Position numbers and translations under genes: made by a program
Notes under the pieces: model-generated
Database searches by the model: none
What the model was told of the DNA's origin: nothing
What the model saw: only the letters and a program-made list of their open reading frames with translations
Shown here: one piece after another, positions 36,971 to 45,516 of the stretch
Numbering within the stretch: the stretch's first letter is position 1
Layout: every line of letters begins with the position of its first letter
Assembly: GCA_002437115.1 (NCBI GenBank)
Contig: DJOD01000023.1
Coordinates: 45,895-109,894, forward strand
Direction of reading: 5' to 3'
DNA length: 64,000 nucleotides
Origin: Prevotella sp. UBA6447
Lineage (GTDB): Bacteria > Bacteroidota > Bacteroidia > Bacteroidales > Bacteroidaceae

Positions 36971-37666
36971 ATGAAGAAGACCCTTTACAATAAGTTCGAC
37001 AAGAAGGCCATTACCGGCTTGCCGCAAGTGAAGTTCCCAGGACGGATTATCTCTGTCATTTCTCCTGGAGAAACGCAAAAAGCCGTAGATTACCTCCTTT
37101 CGAGCGATATCCTTGGGGTGGACACGGAAACGAAGCCCGTTTTCCATAAGGGCGAGCACCACTTGGTGTCACTCCTCCAAGTTTCAAATCGCACCACTTG
37201 TTTTCTCTTCCGCCTCAATCTTACAGGTATAACTCCCGCTATTAAGCAACTTTTGGAGGACACAACAGTCAAGAAGGTCGGTCTTTCTTGGCACGATGAC
37301 ATCCGAGGTCTTGAGGAACGCGAAAAATTTAAGCCAGGCCTCTTTATTGACCTGCAAGACCTGGTTCCGACGCTCGGCATAGAAGATCTTAGCCTCCAAA
37401 AACTTTACGCCAACATTTTCCGCGAAAAGATATCCAAGCGTCAGCGCTTGTCCAATTGGGAAGCGCCCTTGCTCGATAACAGGCAGCGTCAATATGCTGC
37501 CATTGACGCATGGAGCTGCATCTTGCTTTATGAGGAAATACTCCGGCTGAAGGCCACACGGGAATACGAGTTGATTCGCGTGCCCGAGCCAGAAACATCC
37601 GAATCCCAAATGAGCGAGGAAACATGCCCCATTGAGGCCGACGCAATCATTAATGAAGAAATATAA
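36971..37666 (+). CDS. DEDDy 3'-5' exonuclease (RNase D-like)
   Basis: 231 residues, one exonuclease domain. Catalytic acids: Asp51 and Glu53 in GVDTETKP, Asp109/110 in SWHDDIRG, and Tyr175 with Asp179 in YAAIDAW, the DEDDy pattern of RNase D/WRN-type nucleases. It lacks the HRDC domains of true RNase D. Likely acts on RNA or DNA 3' ends. The methyltransferase gene follows 6 bases later, suggesting a role in RNA metabolism. Confidence 0.88.
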   Translation: MKKTLYNKFDKKAITGLPQVKFPGRIISVISPGETQKAVDYLLSSDILGVDTETKPVFHKGEHHLVSLLQVSNRTTCFLFRLNLTGITPAIKQLLEDTTVKKVGLSWHDDIRGLEEREKFKPGLFIDLQDLVPTLGIEDLSLQKLYANIFREKISKRQRLSNWEAPLLDNRQRQYAAIDAWSCILLYEEILRLKATREYELIRVPEPETSESQMSEETCPIEADAIINEEI

Positions 37667-37672
37667 CTCGCC

Positions 37673-38854
37673 ATGTACAAAAACGTATATCTGAAAAGAG
37701 GGAAGGAAGAGTCGCTGCTGCGATTCCACCCTTGGGTCTTCTCGGGAGCCATACAGCGTGCCGACGAAGGCATTGAAGAGGGCGACCTGGTGCGCGTCAT
37801 CACCCATTCGGGCGATTTCATTTCCGTGGGCCATTATCAGGTGGGCAGTATATCTGTTCGTGTGCTGTCGTTTAGCGACATCACCATAGACCAATCGTTC
37901 TGGCACGAGCGTCTTGCTGCGGCTCTGACCATGCGCCAACGCATCGGCATTGCCGACAATCCTCAGAACAACACTTACCGCCTGGTGCATGGTGAGGGCG
38001 ATTGGCTGCCTGGCCTGGTGATTGATTGTTATGGTCCAACCGCCGTGATGCAAGCCCATAGTGTGGGGATGCACCTTAGCCGGATGGAAATCTGTCAGGC
38101 GTTGAAAGACGTGATGGGCGACCGTATTCGGCAAGTGTACTATAAGAGCGAGACCACGCTTCCCTACAAAGCACACTTGGACGAGGATGATGGCTTCATC
38201 AGCGGCCATACCGATGATAACATTGCTGTTGAAAATGGCCTCAAATTTCATGTCGATTGGTTGCGCGGCCAAAAGACAGGTTTCTTTGTAGACCAACGCG
38301 AAAACCGCTCATTGCTCGAACATTACTCGAAGGGCAAGACCGTTCTCAACATGTTTTGTTACACGGGCGGGTTCTCCGTGTATGCCATGCGCGGTGGTGC
38401 CCAAGCTGTTCATTCGGTGGACAGCAGCGCAAAGGCCATAGATATTACCAATAGCAACGTGGCTCTTAATTTTCCTGGCGACGCTCGCCATGAGGCTTTT
38501 TGTGAAGACGCGTTCCGCTTCTTGGAAGGCCGTACGAGCCCGTATGACATTGTGGTGCTTGACCCTCCAGCCTTCGCGAAGCATCGTGCGGCATTGCACA
38601 ACGCGCTGAAGGGTTACATACGTCTCAACGCCAAAGGGTTGCGCTTGGTGAAAAAGGGTGGCCTCTTGTTTACATTCAGCTGTTCACAAGCTGTCAGCAA
38701 GGATCAGTTCCGTAGTTCGGTCTTCACAGCCGCCGCCCAGTCGGGACGCAAGGTGCGCATCCTTCACCAGCTTCACCAACCCGCAGACCACCCCATCAAC
38801 ATCTACCACCCCGAGGGTGAGTACCTGAAAGGCTTGGTGCTTTACGTAGAATAG
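37673..38854 (+). CDS. Class I rRNA (cytosine-C5) methyltransferase, RlmI-like
   Basis: 393 residues. N-terminal PUA domain (RFHPWVFSGAIQRADEGIEEGD), central RlmI/YccW linker with GLVIDCYGPTAVMQAHSVGM, then the SAM domain with VLNMFCYTGGFSVYAM and VLDPPAFAKH. The family methylates cytosine in 23S rRNA. Second gene of a three-gene operon with the exonuclease and tilS. Confidence 0.92.
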   Translation: MYKNVYLKRGKEESLLRFHPWVFSGAIQRADEGIEEGDLVRVITHSGDFISVGHYQVGSISVRVLSFSDITIDQSFWHERLAAALTMRQRIGIADNPQNNTYRLVHGEGDWLPGLVIDCYGPTAVMQAHSVGMHLSRMEICQALKDVMGDRIRQVYYKSETTLPYKAHLDEDDGFISGHTDDNIAVENGLKFHVDWLRGQKTGFFVDQRENRSLLEHYSKGKTVLNMFCYTGGFSVYAMRGGAQAVHSVDSSAKAIDITNSNVALNFPGDARHEAFCEDAFRFLEGRTSPYDIVVLDPPAFAKHRAALHNALKGYIRLNAKGLRLVKKGGLLFTFSCSQAVSKDQFRSSVFTAAAQSGRKVRILHQLHQPADHPINIYHPEGEYLKGLVLYVE

Positions 38855-38890
38855 CCTTGGGTTCCAGGACCTGCTGATGTATGCGACACT

Positions 38891-40246
38891 ATGAGTAATC
38901 GCTTTGAGAAAAAGATAGAAAACGCCATAAGCCGTCACGCGCTGTTGCGCCGTGACGGCTTTTATATTGTTGCCCTATCGGGTGGACCTGATAGCGTTGC
39001 TTTGCTTCGCGCACTTGTCGCGATGGGCTACCAGGTGCATGCGGCCCACTGCAACTTCCATCTCCGTGGGGAGGAAAGCAATCGTGACGAGCATTTTTGC
39101 GAAGCACTTTGCGGGAGGGTAGGGGTTACGATGCACAAAATTCATTTTGACACAACAGGTTATGCCGAGCTGCATCAAGTTTCCATTGAAATGGCAGCAA
39201 GGTCATTGCGCTACCATTATTTCGCCCAGCTCTGCCACGACATTGGGGCGGACGGCATCTGTGTGGGACACCACCGTGATGACCAGGTGGAGACCATTCT
39301 TCTCAACCTGATTAGGGGCACAGGCATAGGTGGATTGCAGGGCATGAAGTGGCGAAACGCAAACGTGCTGCGCCCGATGCTGGGCGTTTCGCGTGAAGAA
39401 GTGCTCCATTATTTGGCAGATTTGCAGCAGCCTTACGTGGTTGACCGCACAAACCTTGTGGATGACGTGCAACGAAACAAAATACGCTTAAATGTCATAC
39501 CCATGCTTGAGACCATCAATCCTGCCGTAAAAGAACATGTGCTGCGTATGGCGGAGCATGTGGCAGAGGCAGATGTCATTGTTTGCCACGCACTTGGCGA
39601 GCAAGCGAGACGCGTATGCTTGGCAACGCAAGAAGAGCAAGTAAAGCTCCGTATTGACCTGGCCTCGCTGAACCGTCAGCCCTCTCCCGAATACTTGTTA
39701 TGGCACCTGCTGTCTCCTTATGGTTTCAGCAGAATCCAAGTTGTTGAAATACTTAATAATCAGATTGCTAACAACAAATGGATCTGTGATAAATGGGTGG
39801 CTTTTGTTGAGCATAGACATTTGTGCGTGACGAGCATGGTAGAGTGGGAGAGCAGTATGCCGCCGCTACGCCTTCCCGAGTGTGGCACGTTCGTGGTTCG
39901 ACAGCGCCAACGCCAAATGAGAGTTTCCATACAGGTCCACGAAGGTTACCAGCCCCCCTCGCGCTCACCCCTTGTTGCCACGCTTGATGCCGATTGCGTG
40001 TCATTCCCGTTGACGCTTCGGCAGGCACAAGCAGGTGACCGTTTTGTACCTTATGGCATGAAGGGCTCAAAGCTCGTTTCAGATTTTCTCAAAGACCAAA
40101 AGATTGGCACGCTAAACCGCAGGCAACAACTTGTCTTGGCAGACAGCACAGGGGCAATCATCTGGCTGGTTGGACGACGAACAGACGACCGTGTGGCCAT
40201 CCGTCCTGGATCGACCCGACGTGTGCTGACGGTTAAATGGACGTGA
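38891..40246 (+). CDS. tilS: tRNA(Ile)-lysidine synthase
   Basis: 451 residues. PP-loop SGGPDSVALL (30-39), HCNFHLRGEESNRDE, CVGHHRDDQVETILLNL and the C-terminal TilS substrate-recognition domain (GDRFVPYGMKGSKLVSDFLKD). Converts C34 of the CAU anticodon to lysidine, making it read AUA; essential. The first ~25 codons contain a terminator-like hairpin (see 38929-38963). No other start is possible downstream without losing the PP-loop. Confidence 0.96.
   Translation: MSNRFEKKIENAISRHALLRRDGFYIVALSGGPDSVALLRALVAMGYQVHAAHCNFHLRGEESNRDEHFCEALCGRVGVTMHKIHFDTTGYAELHQVSIEMAARSLRYHYFAQLCHDIGADGICVGHHRDDQVETILLNLIRGTGIGGLQGMKWRNANVLRPMLGVSREEVLHYLADLQQPYVVDRTNLVDDVQRNKIRLNVIPMLETINPAVKEHVLRMAEHVAEADVIVCHALGEQARRVCLATQEEQVKLRIDLASLNRQPSPEYLLWHLLSPYGFSRIQVVEILNNQIANNKWICDKWVAFVEHRHLCVTSMVEWESSMPPLRLPECGTFVVRQRQRQMRVSIQVHEGYQPPSRSPLVATLDADCVSFPLTLRQAQAGDRFVPYGMKGSKLVSDFLKDQKIGTLNRRQQLVLADSTGAIIWLVGRRTDDRVAIRPGSTRRVLTVKWT
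38929..38963 (+). other. Terminator-like hairpin within the 5' coding end of tilS
   Basis: AAGCCGTCACG (38929-38939) and CGTGACGGCTT (38951-38961) pair perfectly over 11 bases and run into TTTAT. The structure spans codons ~13-24 of tilS, 75 bases after the upstream stop. It could act as an attenuator relieved by translation, or be a chance by-product. Confidence 0.6.
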
Positions 40247-40306
40247 AAGAATCGTAAGTTAGCTGAAAAAGATGTTTTTCTTGCCAACAAGACTAAATAA
40301 ATTAAG

Positions 40307-40314
40307 TATATTTG
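40307..40314 (+). promoter_or_regulatory. -7 element, DUF4301 gene
   Basis: TATATTTG, 32 bases upstream of the ATG at 40347; TTG at 40281-40283 is a loosely spaced (23 bases) -33 candidate. Confidence 0.5.
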
Positions 40315-40346
40315 CAAAACAATAAAACCAACATATAAATCTCGTT

Positions 40347-41891
40347 ATGTTCACAGAAGCAGACAAGAAACAAATTGAAGGCCGCGGTATGACCGTGGCG
40401 CAGGTGGAGCGTCAGCTCGTCCAACACCGAGAGGGCTTCCCCTTCTTGAAGATCGAAGCCGCTGCTGCGGTTGGACAAGGCATCGTCGCACCAGATGAAA
40501 ACGTCCAAAAAGCAGCCCAAGACGAATGGGAAAACTATAAGCGCGAGGGTCACAAAATTGTGAAGTTTGTGCCAGCCTCGGGTGCTGCCAGTCGTATGTT
40601 CAAGAACATGTTCGCGTTTCTCAACGCCGATTACGACACGCCACAAACCGACTTCGAGAAAACCTTTTTTGATAACATCAAAAAGTTTGCGTTCCGCAAG
40701 ACCCTCTGCCAGAAGTGCCATGAGAACAATGACAAAAGTGTGAAACAGCTTATCGCTGAGGGAAACTATAAGGCTGTCGTTGCCAACATGTTGAATGTTG
40801 AGGGACTCAACTATGGCCAATTGCCCAAGGGACTGCTTCTTTTCCACGAGTATGAGGATGGCGCACGCACACCCATGGAGGAACATCTTGTTGAGGCTGC
40901 CCTTTATGCCAGTAGCAACGGAGAGGCACATGTGCATTTCACCGTCAGCCACGACCACCTGCAACTTTTTGAGCAGCGTGTTACCGAAAAGAAAGACTAC
41001 TACGAGAAGAAGTTTGGTGTCAGGTATGCTGTTTCCTTTTCGGAGCAGAAACCAAGTACCGACACTATCGCGGCCAATCCTGACGGCTCGCCTTTCCGTA
41101 ACGAAGACGGCACGTTGCTCTTCCGTCCGGGCGGACACGGCGCACTCATTGAAAACCTCAATGACATCAACGCTGACATCATCTTCGTGAAAAATATAGA
41201 CAACGTGGTGCCCGACCACCTCAAAGCCGACACCGTGCGTTGGAAGCAGGTGCTGGCTGGACTGTTGGTCAACATGCAGAAAAGAGTATTCAACTACCTG
41301 AGGATACTTGACTCTGGGCAGTATAATCACCAAAAACTCGAAGAGATCATCCGCTTCTTGCAACGAGACCTCTGCTGTCGGAAAGCCGACATCAAGGAGC
41401 TGGAGGATGCCGAATTGGTTTGCTACCTGAAGGGCAAACTCAACCGGCCAATGCGCGTTTGTGGCGTTGTCAAGAATGTGGGTGAGCCTGGCGGTGGTCC
41501 TTTCCTGGCATACAACCACGATGGAACGGTTAGTCCGCAGATTTTGGAGAGTAGCCAGATTGACACCAAAAACGCCGACTACATGAAAATGTTCACCGGG
41601 GGCACCCACTTTAACCCCGTCGACTTGGTGTGTGCCACGAAAAATTATCGAGGAGAACCTTTCAATCTCCCACAATATGTGGACCATCAGACTGGGTTCA
41701 TCAGTTCGAAGAGTAAGAACGGAAAGGAGCTGAAGGCTCTTGAGTTGCCAGGCTTGTGGAATGGTGCCATGAGCGATTGGAACACCATCTTCGTGGAGGT
41801 GCCGCTCTCTACGTTCAATCCTGTGAAGACGGTCAATGACTTGTTGCGTGACAGTCATCAAGGAACAGTGGCTCACCACGAATGCCATTAA
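40347..41891 (+). CDS. DUF4301 family protein, nucleotidyltransferase-like motifs
   Basis: 514 residues, the usual length of the Bacteroidota DUF4301 family, which has no assigned function. By eye the motif order resembles UDP-sugar pyrophosphorylases: a nucleotide-loop-like VPASGAASRMF (75-85) and later RPGGHGALIENL (~258-270) with FVKNIDNVVPD (~280-290), comparable to the GNGG...DN motifs of the UAP/UGP group. The C-terminal half holds GGGPF and ELPGLWNGAMSDWNTIFVE. This functional reading is inference. Own promoter upstream and a hairpin downstream, so probably monocistronic. Confidence 0.85.
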   Translation: MFTEADKKQIEGRGMTVAQVERQLVQHREGFPFLKIEAAAAVGQGIVAPDENVQKAAQDEWENYKREGHKIVKFVPASGAASRMFKNMFAFLNADYDTPQTDFEKTFFDNIKKFAFRKTLCQKCHENNDKSVKQLIAEGNYKAVVANMLNVEGLNYGQLPKGLLLFHEYEDGARTPMEEHLVEAALYASSNGEAHVHFTVSHDHLQLFEQRVTEKKDYYEKKFGVRYAVSFSEQKPSTDTIAANPDGSPFRNEDGTLLFRPGGHGALIENLNDINADIIFVKNIDNVVPDHLKADTVRWKQVLAGLLVNMQKRVFNYLRILDSGQYNHQKLEEIIRFLQRDLCCRKADIKELEDAELVCYLKGKLNRPMRVCGVVKNVGEPGGGPFLAYNHDGTVSPQILESSQIDTKNADYMKMFTGGTHFNPVDLVCATKNYRGEPFNLPQYVDHQTGFISSKSKNGKELKALELPGLWNGAMSDWNTIFVEVPLSTFNPVKTVNDLLRDSHQGTVAHHECH

Positions 41892-41923
41892 TGCACTTGC
41901 ACATGTTTTATTAACACAAGAGC

Positions 41924-41972
41924 CCGCCTTCTCCGTAACCTTATTAATATATTTAAGGCACGGAGACGGCGG
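41924..41972 (+). terminator. Strong hairpin after the DUF4301 gene
   Basis: CCGCC, CTCCGT and CCTT on one side pair with AAGG, ACGGAG and GGCGG on the other, with small internal loops and an AT-rich apex. It lies 33 bases after the stop. No clear T-run follows, so it may be a factor-assisted terminator or 3'-end stabiliser. Confidence 0.5.
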
Positions 41973-42091
41973 AATCTCTTATCTCGCTGTAAATTCATGA
42001 ATCGTGACATCTATAACGGCCATAACCATTGTTATGATAAATAAACGAGTTCATACGAATTGTTTCCAAACGGCCAGGACAACTATCAACC

Positions 42092-42343
42092 TTATTGCAT
42101 GATAGCCTCCAAAAAAGCAAGGGCTGCTTTCATATCCTGCGAAAAGTGGACATGGTTTACCAAGAAGTCATCCCTATGCCCAGCCATGTCCTTGTACAGG
42201 TTGCGATCCATCGATTCAACATAAGAACTGATGGCATATTCGATGTCATCTTTTTGGGATGGTATGGACGAGTGCGCGTAAACACGCCATTTCTGATGGA
42301 AAAATGCGTATGCCGAAGCAACGCTGTCTGGGTTGTAATGCAT
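42092..42343 (-). CDS. Small hypothetical protein (83 residues)
   Basis: Family not recognised. It reads as a soluble, helical, Tyr/His-rich protein (MHYNPDSVASAYAFFHQKWRV... NHVHFSQDMKAALAFLEAIMQ) without a signal peptide or membrane segment. Support for a real gene comes from a well-formed promoter just upstream on its strand and plausible composition. Divergent from the GH30 gene. Confidence 0.6.
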   Translation of the reverse strand: MHYNPDSVASAYAFFHQKWRVYAHSSIPSQKDDIEYAISSYVESMDRNLYKDMAGHRDDFLVNHVHFSQDMKAALAFLEAIMQ

Positions 42344-42362
42344 ATTGTAGAAATTATGGTTG

Positions 42363-42393
42363 CAAATTTAGAAAAAAGCGTTGCATGAGCAAA
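42363..42393 (-). promoter_or_regulatory. Promoter of the 83-residue protein gene
   Basis: Minus strand: TTTG (42390-42393), 19-base spacer, TAAATTTG (42363-42370), 19 bases before the ATG at 42343. Confidence 0.65.
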
Positions 42394-42413
42394 ACACTAT
42401 CAAGTTTATTTTG

Positions 42414-42421
42414 TAACTTTG
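42414..42421 (+). promoter_or_regulatory. -7 element, GH30 gene
   Basis: TAACTTTG, 33 bases before the ATG at 42455, back to back with the divergent promoter at 42363-42393. No -33 at the usual spacing, which may mean activator dependence. Confidence 0.5.
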
Positions 42422-42454
42422 CTACAAATAACCAATCTACTTTAAATTACGTGT

Positions 42455-43885
42455 ATGCTACGAAATCTCATCCTTACTTTCCTGTGTATCTTCGGGACTC
42501 AGTTGTCCACAGCCCAACACACCCAGAATGCCACGGGTACCATCGACCTTTCTGCGTTGAGGCAGAAGCACGAAGGCTGGGGCGTAAGCCTTTGCTGGTG
42601 GGCCAACATGTGTGGCAAATGGGATGACGACAAGGTAGATGAGCTGGTTGACTGGCTGGTGAGTCCCGATGGGCTTAACTTCAACTTGTTTCGCTACAAC
42701 ATCGGTGGTGGCGAGGATCCGCTCAATAGACATTGTGACCCACACCATATGGGGCACGGCAAGGGACTTCGCGCAGAGATGGAGGGCTTCAAAGATTCGA
42801 CACGCGGCAATTACGTCTGGACAAGAGATGAAGCACAACGTCGTATCATGTTGAAAATCAAGGAAAAAAGACATGACGCAGTTTTCGAGGCATTCTCCAA
42901 CAGTTGTCCTTACTACATGACTTACAGTGGCTGCGTGGGCGGCAACGACGACCCCAACAAGGACAACCTGCGCCCCGAATATTACGAGGAGTTTGCCCAT
43001 TACCTGGTTGATGTGTGCAAACATTACAAGGAGGCTTATGGCATTGAGTTTAAGACCCTTGAGCCATTCAATGAGCCCATGACAGACTATTGGTATCGCA
43101 ATGGGAGCCAGGAAGGGTGCCATTTTGACTATGCCTCGCAGATTCAATTTCTGAAGGTGCTCTACCCTATTCTGAAGGCTTCGGGACTGAAAACTGTCAT
43201 TGCGGCTTCTGATGAAACTGAGGTGGCCAAGTCTGTCGAGGGTCTCAAGGCGTATGAAGAAGCGGGGGTACTGGGACTTGTTGGCCAGTGGAACGTTCAT
43301 ACCTACAAGGCCGACAACGTGTCGCGCCTGGCTGTCAGCAAAGCTGCCAGAAAACATGGCAAGATGCTGTGGATGAGCGAGGTGGGAGCTGGCGGAAGAG
43401 GCATCGACGGAAACTTGCGACTGGCCCAGACACTGATAGATGACGAGCGTTATATCCAGCCCGATGCCTGGTTTGACTGGCAGTATGCCGCTGAGCGCGA
43501 TGACCAATGGTGCTTGATAGACTGTGACTTCCAGAAGCAAACCTTTCGTAAGGTGAAGCATTACAGCGTCCGACAGCAGGTGAGCCGTTTCATCAAGGCG
43601 GGCTACACTTTTGTGGAGTCCTCGCTCCCTAACTCGCTTGCCGCCTTGAGTCCAGATAAGTCGCAACTGGTAGTGGTGACGCTCAACAACACAGACGAGG
43701 AACAGCCATACGTGATAAGCCTTTTGAACGGTAAGCTGAAAACGAAGAAGGGAGACGGGTATGTCACCACAGAAACGAAAGACGTTGAGCCCTGCACATA
43801 CAGGTGGAACAACAAGCGCACCTTGAGCTACACGCAGCCCCGAAAGAGCATCTTGACACTTGTCCTTTCGCTGACCAAACGGTGA
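42455..43885 (+). CDS. Secreted glycoside hydrolase family 30 enzyme
   Basis: 476 residues with a signal peptide (~1-20, ending in QLSTA). TIM-barrel opening HEGWGVSLCWWA, acid/base in LEPFNEP (Glu207) and nucleophile in MLWMSEVG (Glu309), then a C-terminal beta-sandwich, as in GH30. The GWGVSLCWWANM type of N-terminus suggests the endo-beta-1,6-galactanase-like subgroup, but beta-glucosidase or xylanase activity cannot be excluded. No SusCD partners are adjacent. Confidence 0.85.
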   Translation: MLRNLILTFLCIFGTQLSTAQHTQNATGTIDLSALRQKHEGWGVSLCWWANMCGKWDDDKVDELVDWLVSPDGLNFNLFRYNIGGGEDPLNRHCDPHHMGHGKGLRAEMEGFKDSTRGNYVWTRDEAQRRIMLKIKEKRHDAVFEAFSNSCPYYMTYSGCVGGNDDPNKDNLRPEYYEEFAHYLVDVCKHYKEAYGIEFKTLEPFNEPMTDYWYRNGSQEGCHFDYASQIQFLKVLYPILKASGLKTVIAASDETEVAKSVEGLKAYEEAGVLGLVGQWNVHTYKADNVSRLAVSKAARKHGKMLWMSEVGAGGRGIDGNLRLAQTLIDDERYIQPDAWFDWQYAAERDDQWCLIDCDFQKQTFRKVKHYSVRQQVSRFIKAGYTFVESSLPNSLAALSPDKSQLVVVTLNNTDEEQPYVISLLNGKLKTKKGDGYVTTETKDVEPCTYRWNNKRTLSYTQPRKSILTLVLSLTKR

Positions 43886-44023
43886 TGTCACCTTATTTAT
43901 TAATATGAGTTGCCACGGGATGCACGAGGAGAGACGAGCTAAAGTGTTTTGAGGTCAAAAATGTTTCGTTTGAAAAGGTTGTGGTTCATGCCGAAAACTA
44001 TGCATAACAATTATGCCCATTCG

Positions 44024-44055
44024 TTTGCACAATTACCATTAATTTACTAACTTTG
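44024..44055 (+). promoter_or_regulatory. Promoter of the WG/pseudokinase/dNK cluster
   Basis: TTTG (44024-44027), 20-base spacer, TAACTTTG (44048-44055): a full consensus match, 30 bases before the ATG at 44086. Confidence 0.75.
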
Positions 44056-44085
44056 CCACATAATCATCCATTAATTGATAAAAAG

Positions 44086-44643
44086 ATGACACAAGAAGAA
44101 CAAGAAGCTCGCCGACGGGAAATGGAGGCTGAGATTGCAGCCAACGAGGCCGCTGAGCGTGAATATAAAAGAAGGTTGAGGCGCAACCTACTCCTCATCG
44201 CCGCTGTCATAGTGGTGGTGGTGGCCGGCTACCTGTTGTTGAAGCCCAACAACGAGCCGGATGTGTACTATAAGGATGGAGACATCGACTATGTTGCGCA
44301 AGCAGACAAACTACGCCGCAGCGGCAAGTTCCAGGAGGTTCGTGCCTTCCGTGGCGGGTATGCCATCGTGAGCAACGGCAAGAAGTATGGCATTGTAAAC
44401 ATGAAAGGCAATGTGATATGCCCCATCAAGTATGATGCCATCGAGTCGAACTATGATGAGCATTACCCCAATATGGCTCTTGTGAAGGTGGGCGAGAAGT
44501 ACGGTTTGGTGGACAAGGCCGGCAAGGAAGCCGTGAAGCCTGTCTACGACGAAATAGGTAGCATCAGTAGCGGAACCATGGAGGTGAAGCAAGGCAAGGA
44601 AACCTTCTACATTGACATGCAAGGTAATCGCGTTAATAACTAA
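44086..44643 (+). CDS. Membrane-anchored WG-repeat protein
   Basis: 185 residues from the ATG at 44086; the earlier TTG start (44053) falls inside the -7 element. Residues 1-33 are a charged, helical cytoplasmic stretch (coiled-coil-like EEQEARRREMEAEIAANEAAE), ~34-52 a membrane helix, and the rest about three degenerate WG/KWG repeats (GGYAIVSNGKKYGIVNMKG, VKVGEKYGLVDKAG). No enzymatic motif. First gene of the seven-gene cluster. Confidence 0.85.
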   Translation: MTQEEQEARRREMEAEIAANEAAEREYKRRLRRNLLLIAAVIVVVVAGYLLLKPNNEPDVYYKDGDIDYVAQADKLRRSGKFQEVRAFRGGYAIVSNGKKYGIVNMKGNVICPIKYDAIESNYDEHYPNMALVKVGEKYGLVDKAGKEAVKPVYDEIGSISSGTMEVKQGKETFYIDMQGNRVNN

Positions 44644-44670
44644 CGGCCTGAAAAGGCTTGCCCATTCATC

Positions 44671-45486
44671 ATGCCTGTCATTACCATCAAGTCGTTGGAT
44701 GAGCCGGGGGTTGAAATCTATAGTCGGCTTACAGAACATGAACTGCGCCAGTCTCAACAATCACCTGGTGGACTATTCATAGCGGAGAGCCCCAAAGTGA
44801 TTCGCGTGGCCATGGATGCGGGATACAAGCCAATTTCAATGTTGTGCGAGGCGAAGCATATTGAGGGCGATGCTGCGGATATCATCCGCAAGGCGGGCGA
44901 CATTCCTGTTTACACTGGCAAGCGCGAGTTACTCGCAGAGCTTACGGGCTACAGGTTGACACGCGGCGTGCTTTGCGCCATGCGACGCAAGGAGATGCCA
45001 TCAGCCGAAAAGCTCTGCCAGGGGAAACATCGTGTTGCCGTGATACAGGGCGTTTGTGACACCACAAACATCGGCTCAATCTTTCGCTCAGCAGCTGCCT
45101 TGGGGGTGGATGCTGTGTTGCTGACACGCGACAGTTGCGATCCGCTCAACAGAAGGGCTGTAAGAGTTTCGATGGGAACGGTGTTCCTTGTACCATGGAC
45201 ATGGCTTGAGGAACCTGTGTCATGGCTCGGCACCATTGGGTTTAAGACGGTTGCCATGGCCTTGACGCCTAACTCTACGTCGCTCGATGCCCCCCAGCTC
45301 ATGGCTGTGCCACGTCTGGCCATCGTGTTGGGGACTGAAGGAGATGGCCTTCCGCAGGATGCCATCGCGTCTGCAAACTACGTTGTGAAAATTCCTATGG
45401 CCTACGGTGTGGATTCTCTCAACGTTGGAGCAGCGGCTGCAGTAGCCTTTTGGCAACTGCGCATTCGGAAATCTCATCTGATTTGA
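44671..45486 (+). CDS. TrmH/SpoU-family RNA 2'-O-methyltransferase
   Basis: 271 residues. N-terminal substrate-binding domain (~1-110), then the SPOUT domain with motif 1 NIGSIFRSAAALG, motif 2 VLGTEGDGLP and motif 3 IPMAYGVDSLNVGAAAAV, which form the knotted SAM site. Methylates ribose in tRNA or rRNA; the target cannot be told from sequence. It starts 27 bases after the WG gene and ends 30 bases before the pseudokinase gene. Confidence 0.92.
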   Translation: MPVITIKSLDEPGVEIYSRLTEHELRQSQQSPGGLFIAESPKVIRVAMDAGYKPISMLCEAKHIEGDAADIIRKAGDIPVYTGKRELLAELTGYRLTRGVLCAMRRKEMPSAEKLCQGKHRVAVIQGVCDTTNIGSIFRSAAALGVDAVLLTRDSCDPLNRRAVRVSMGTVFLVPWTWLEEPVSWLGTIGFKTVAMALTPNSTSLDAPQLMAVPRLAIVLGTEGDGLPQDAIASANYVVKIPMAYGVDSLNVGAAAAVAFWQLRIRKSHLI

Positions 45487-45516
45487 ATCATTCATATGCA
45501 CTTTTAAGGTAAGAAT

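Noticed and set aside
40302..41888. Open minus-strand frame of 528 codons opposite DUF4301
   Set aside because: Shadow frame: the plus-strand protein has the family length and its own promoter; the minus translation shows no domain.
42458..43891. Open minus-strand frame of 477 codons opposite the GH30 gene
   Set aside because: Composition is unlike a protein, there are no motifs, and the plus strand clearly encodes GH30 with both catalytic glutamates.
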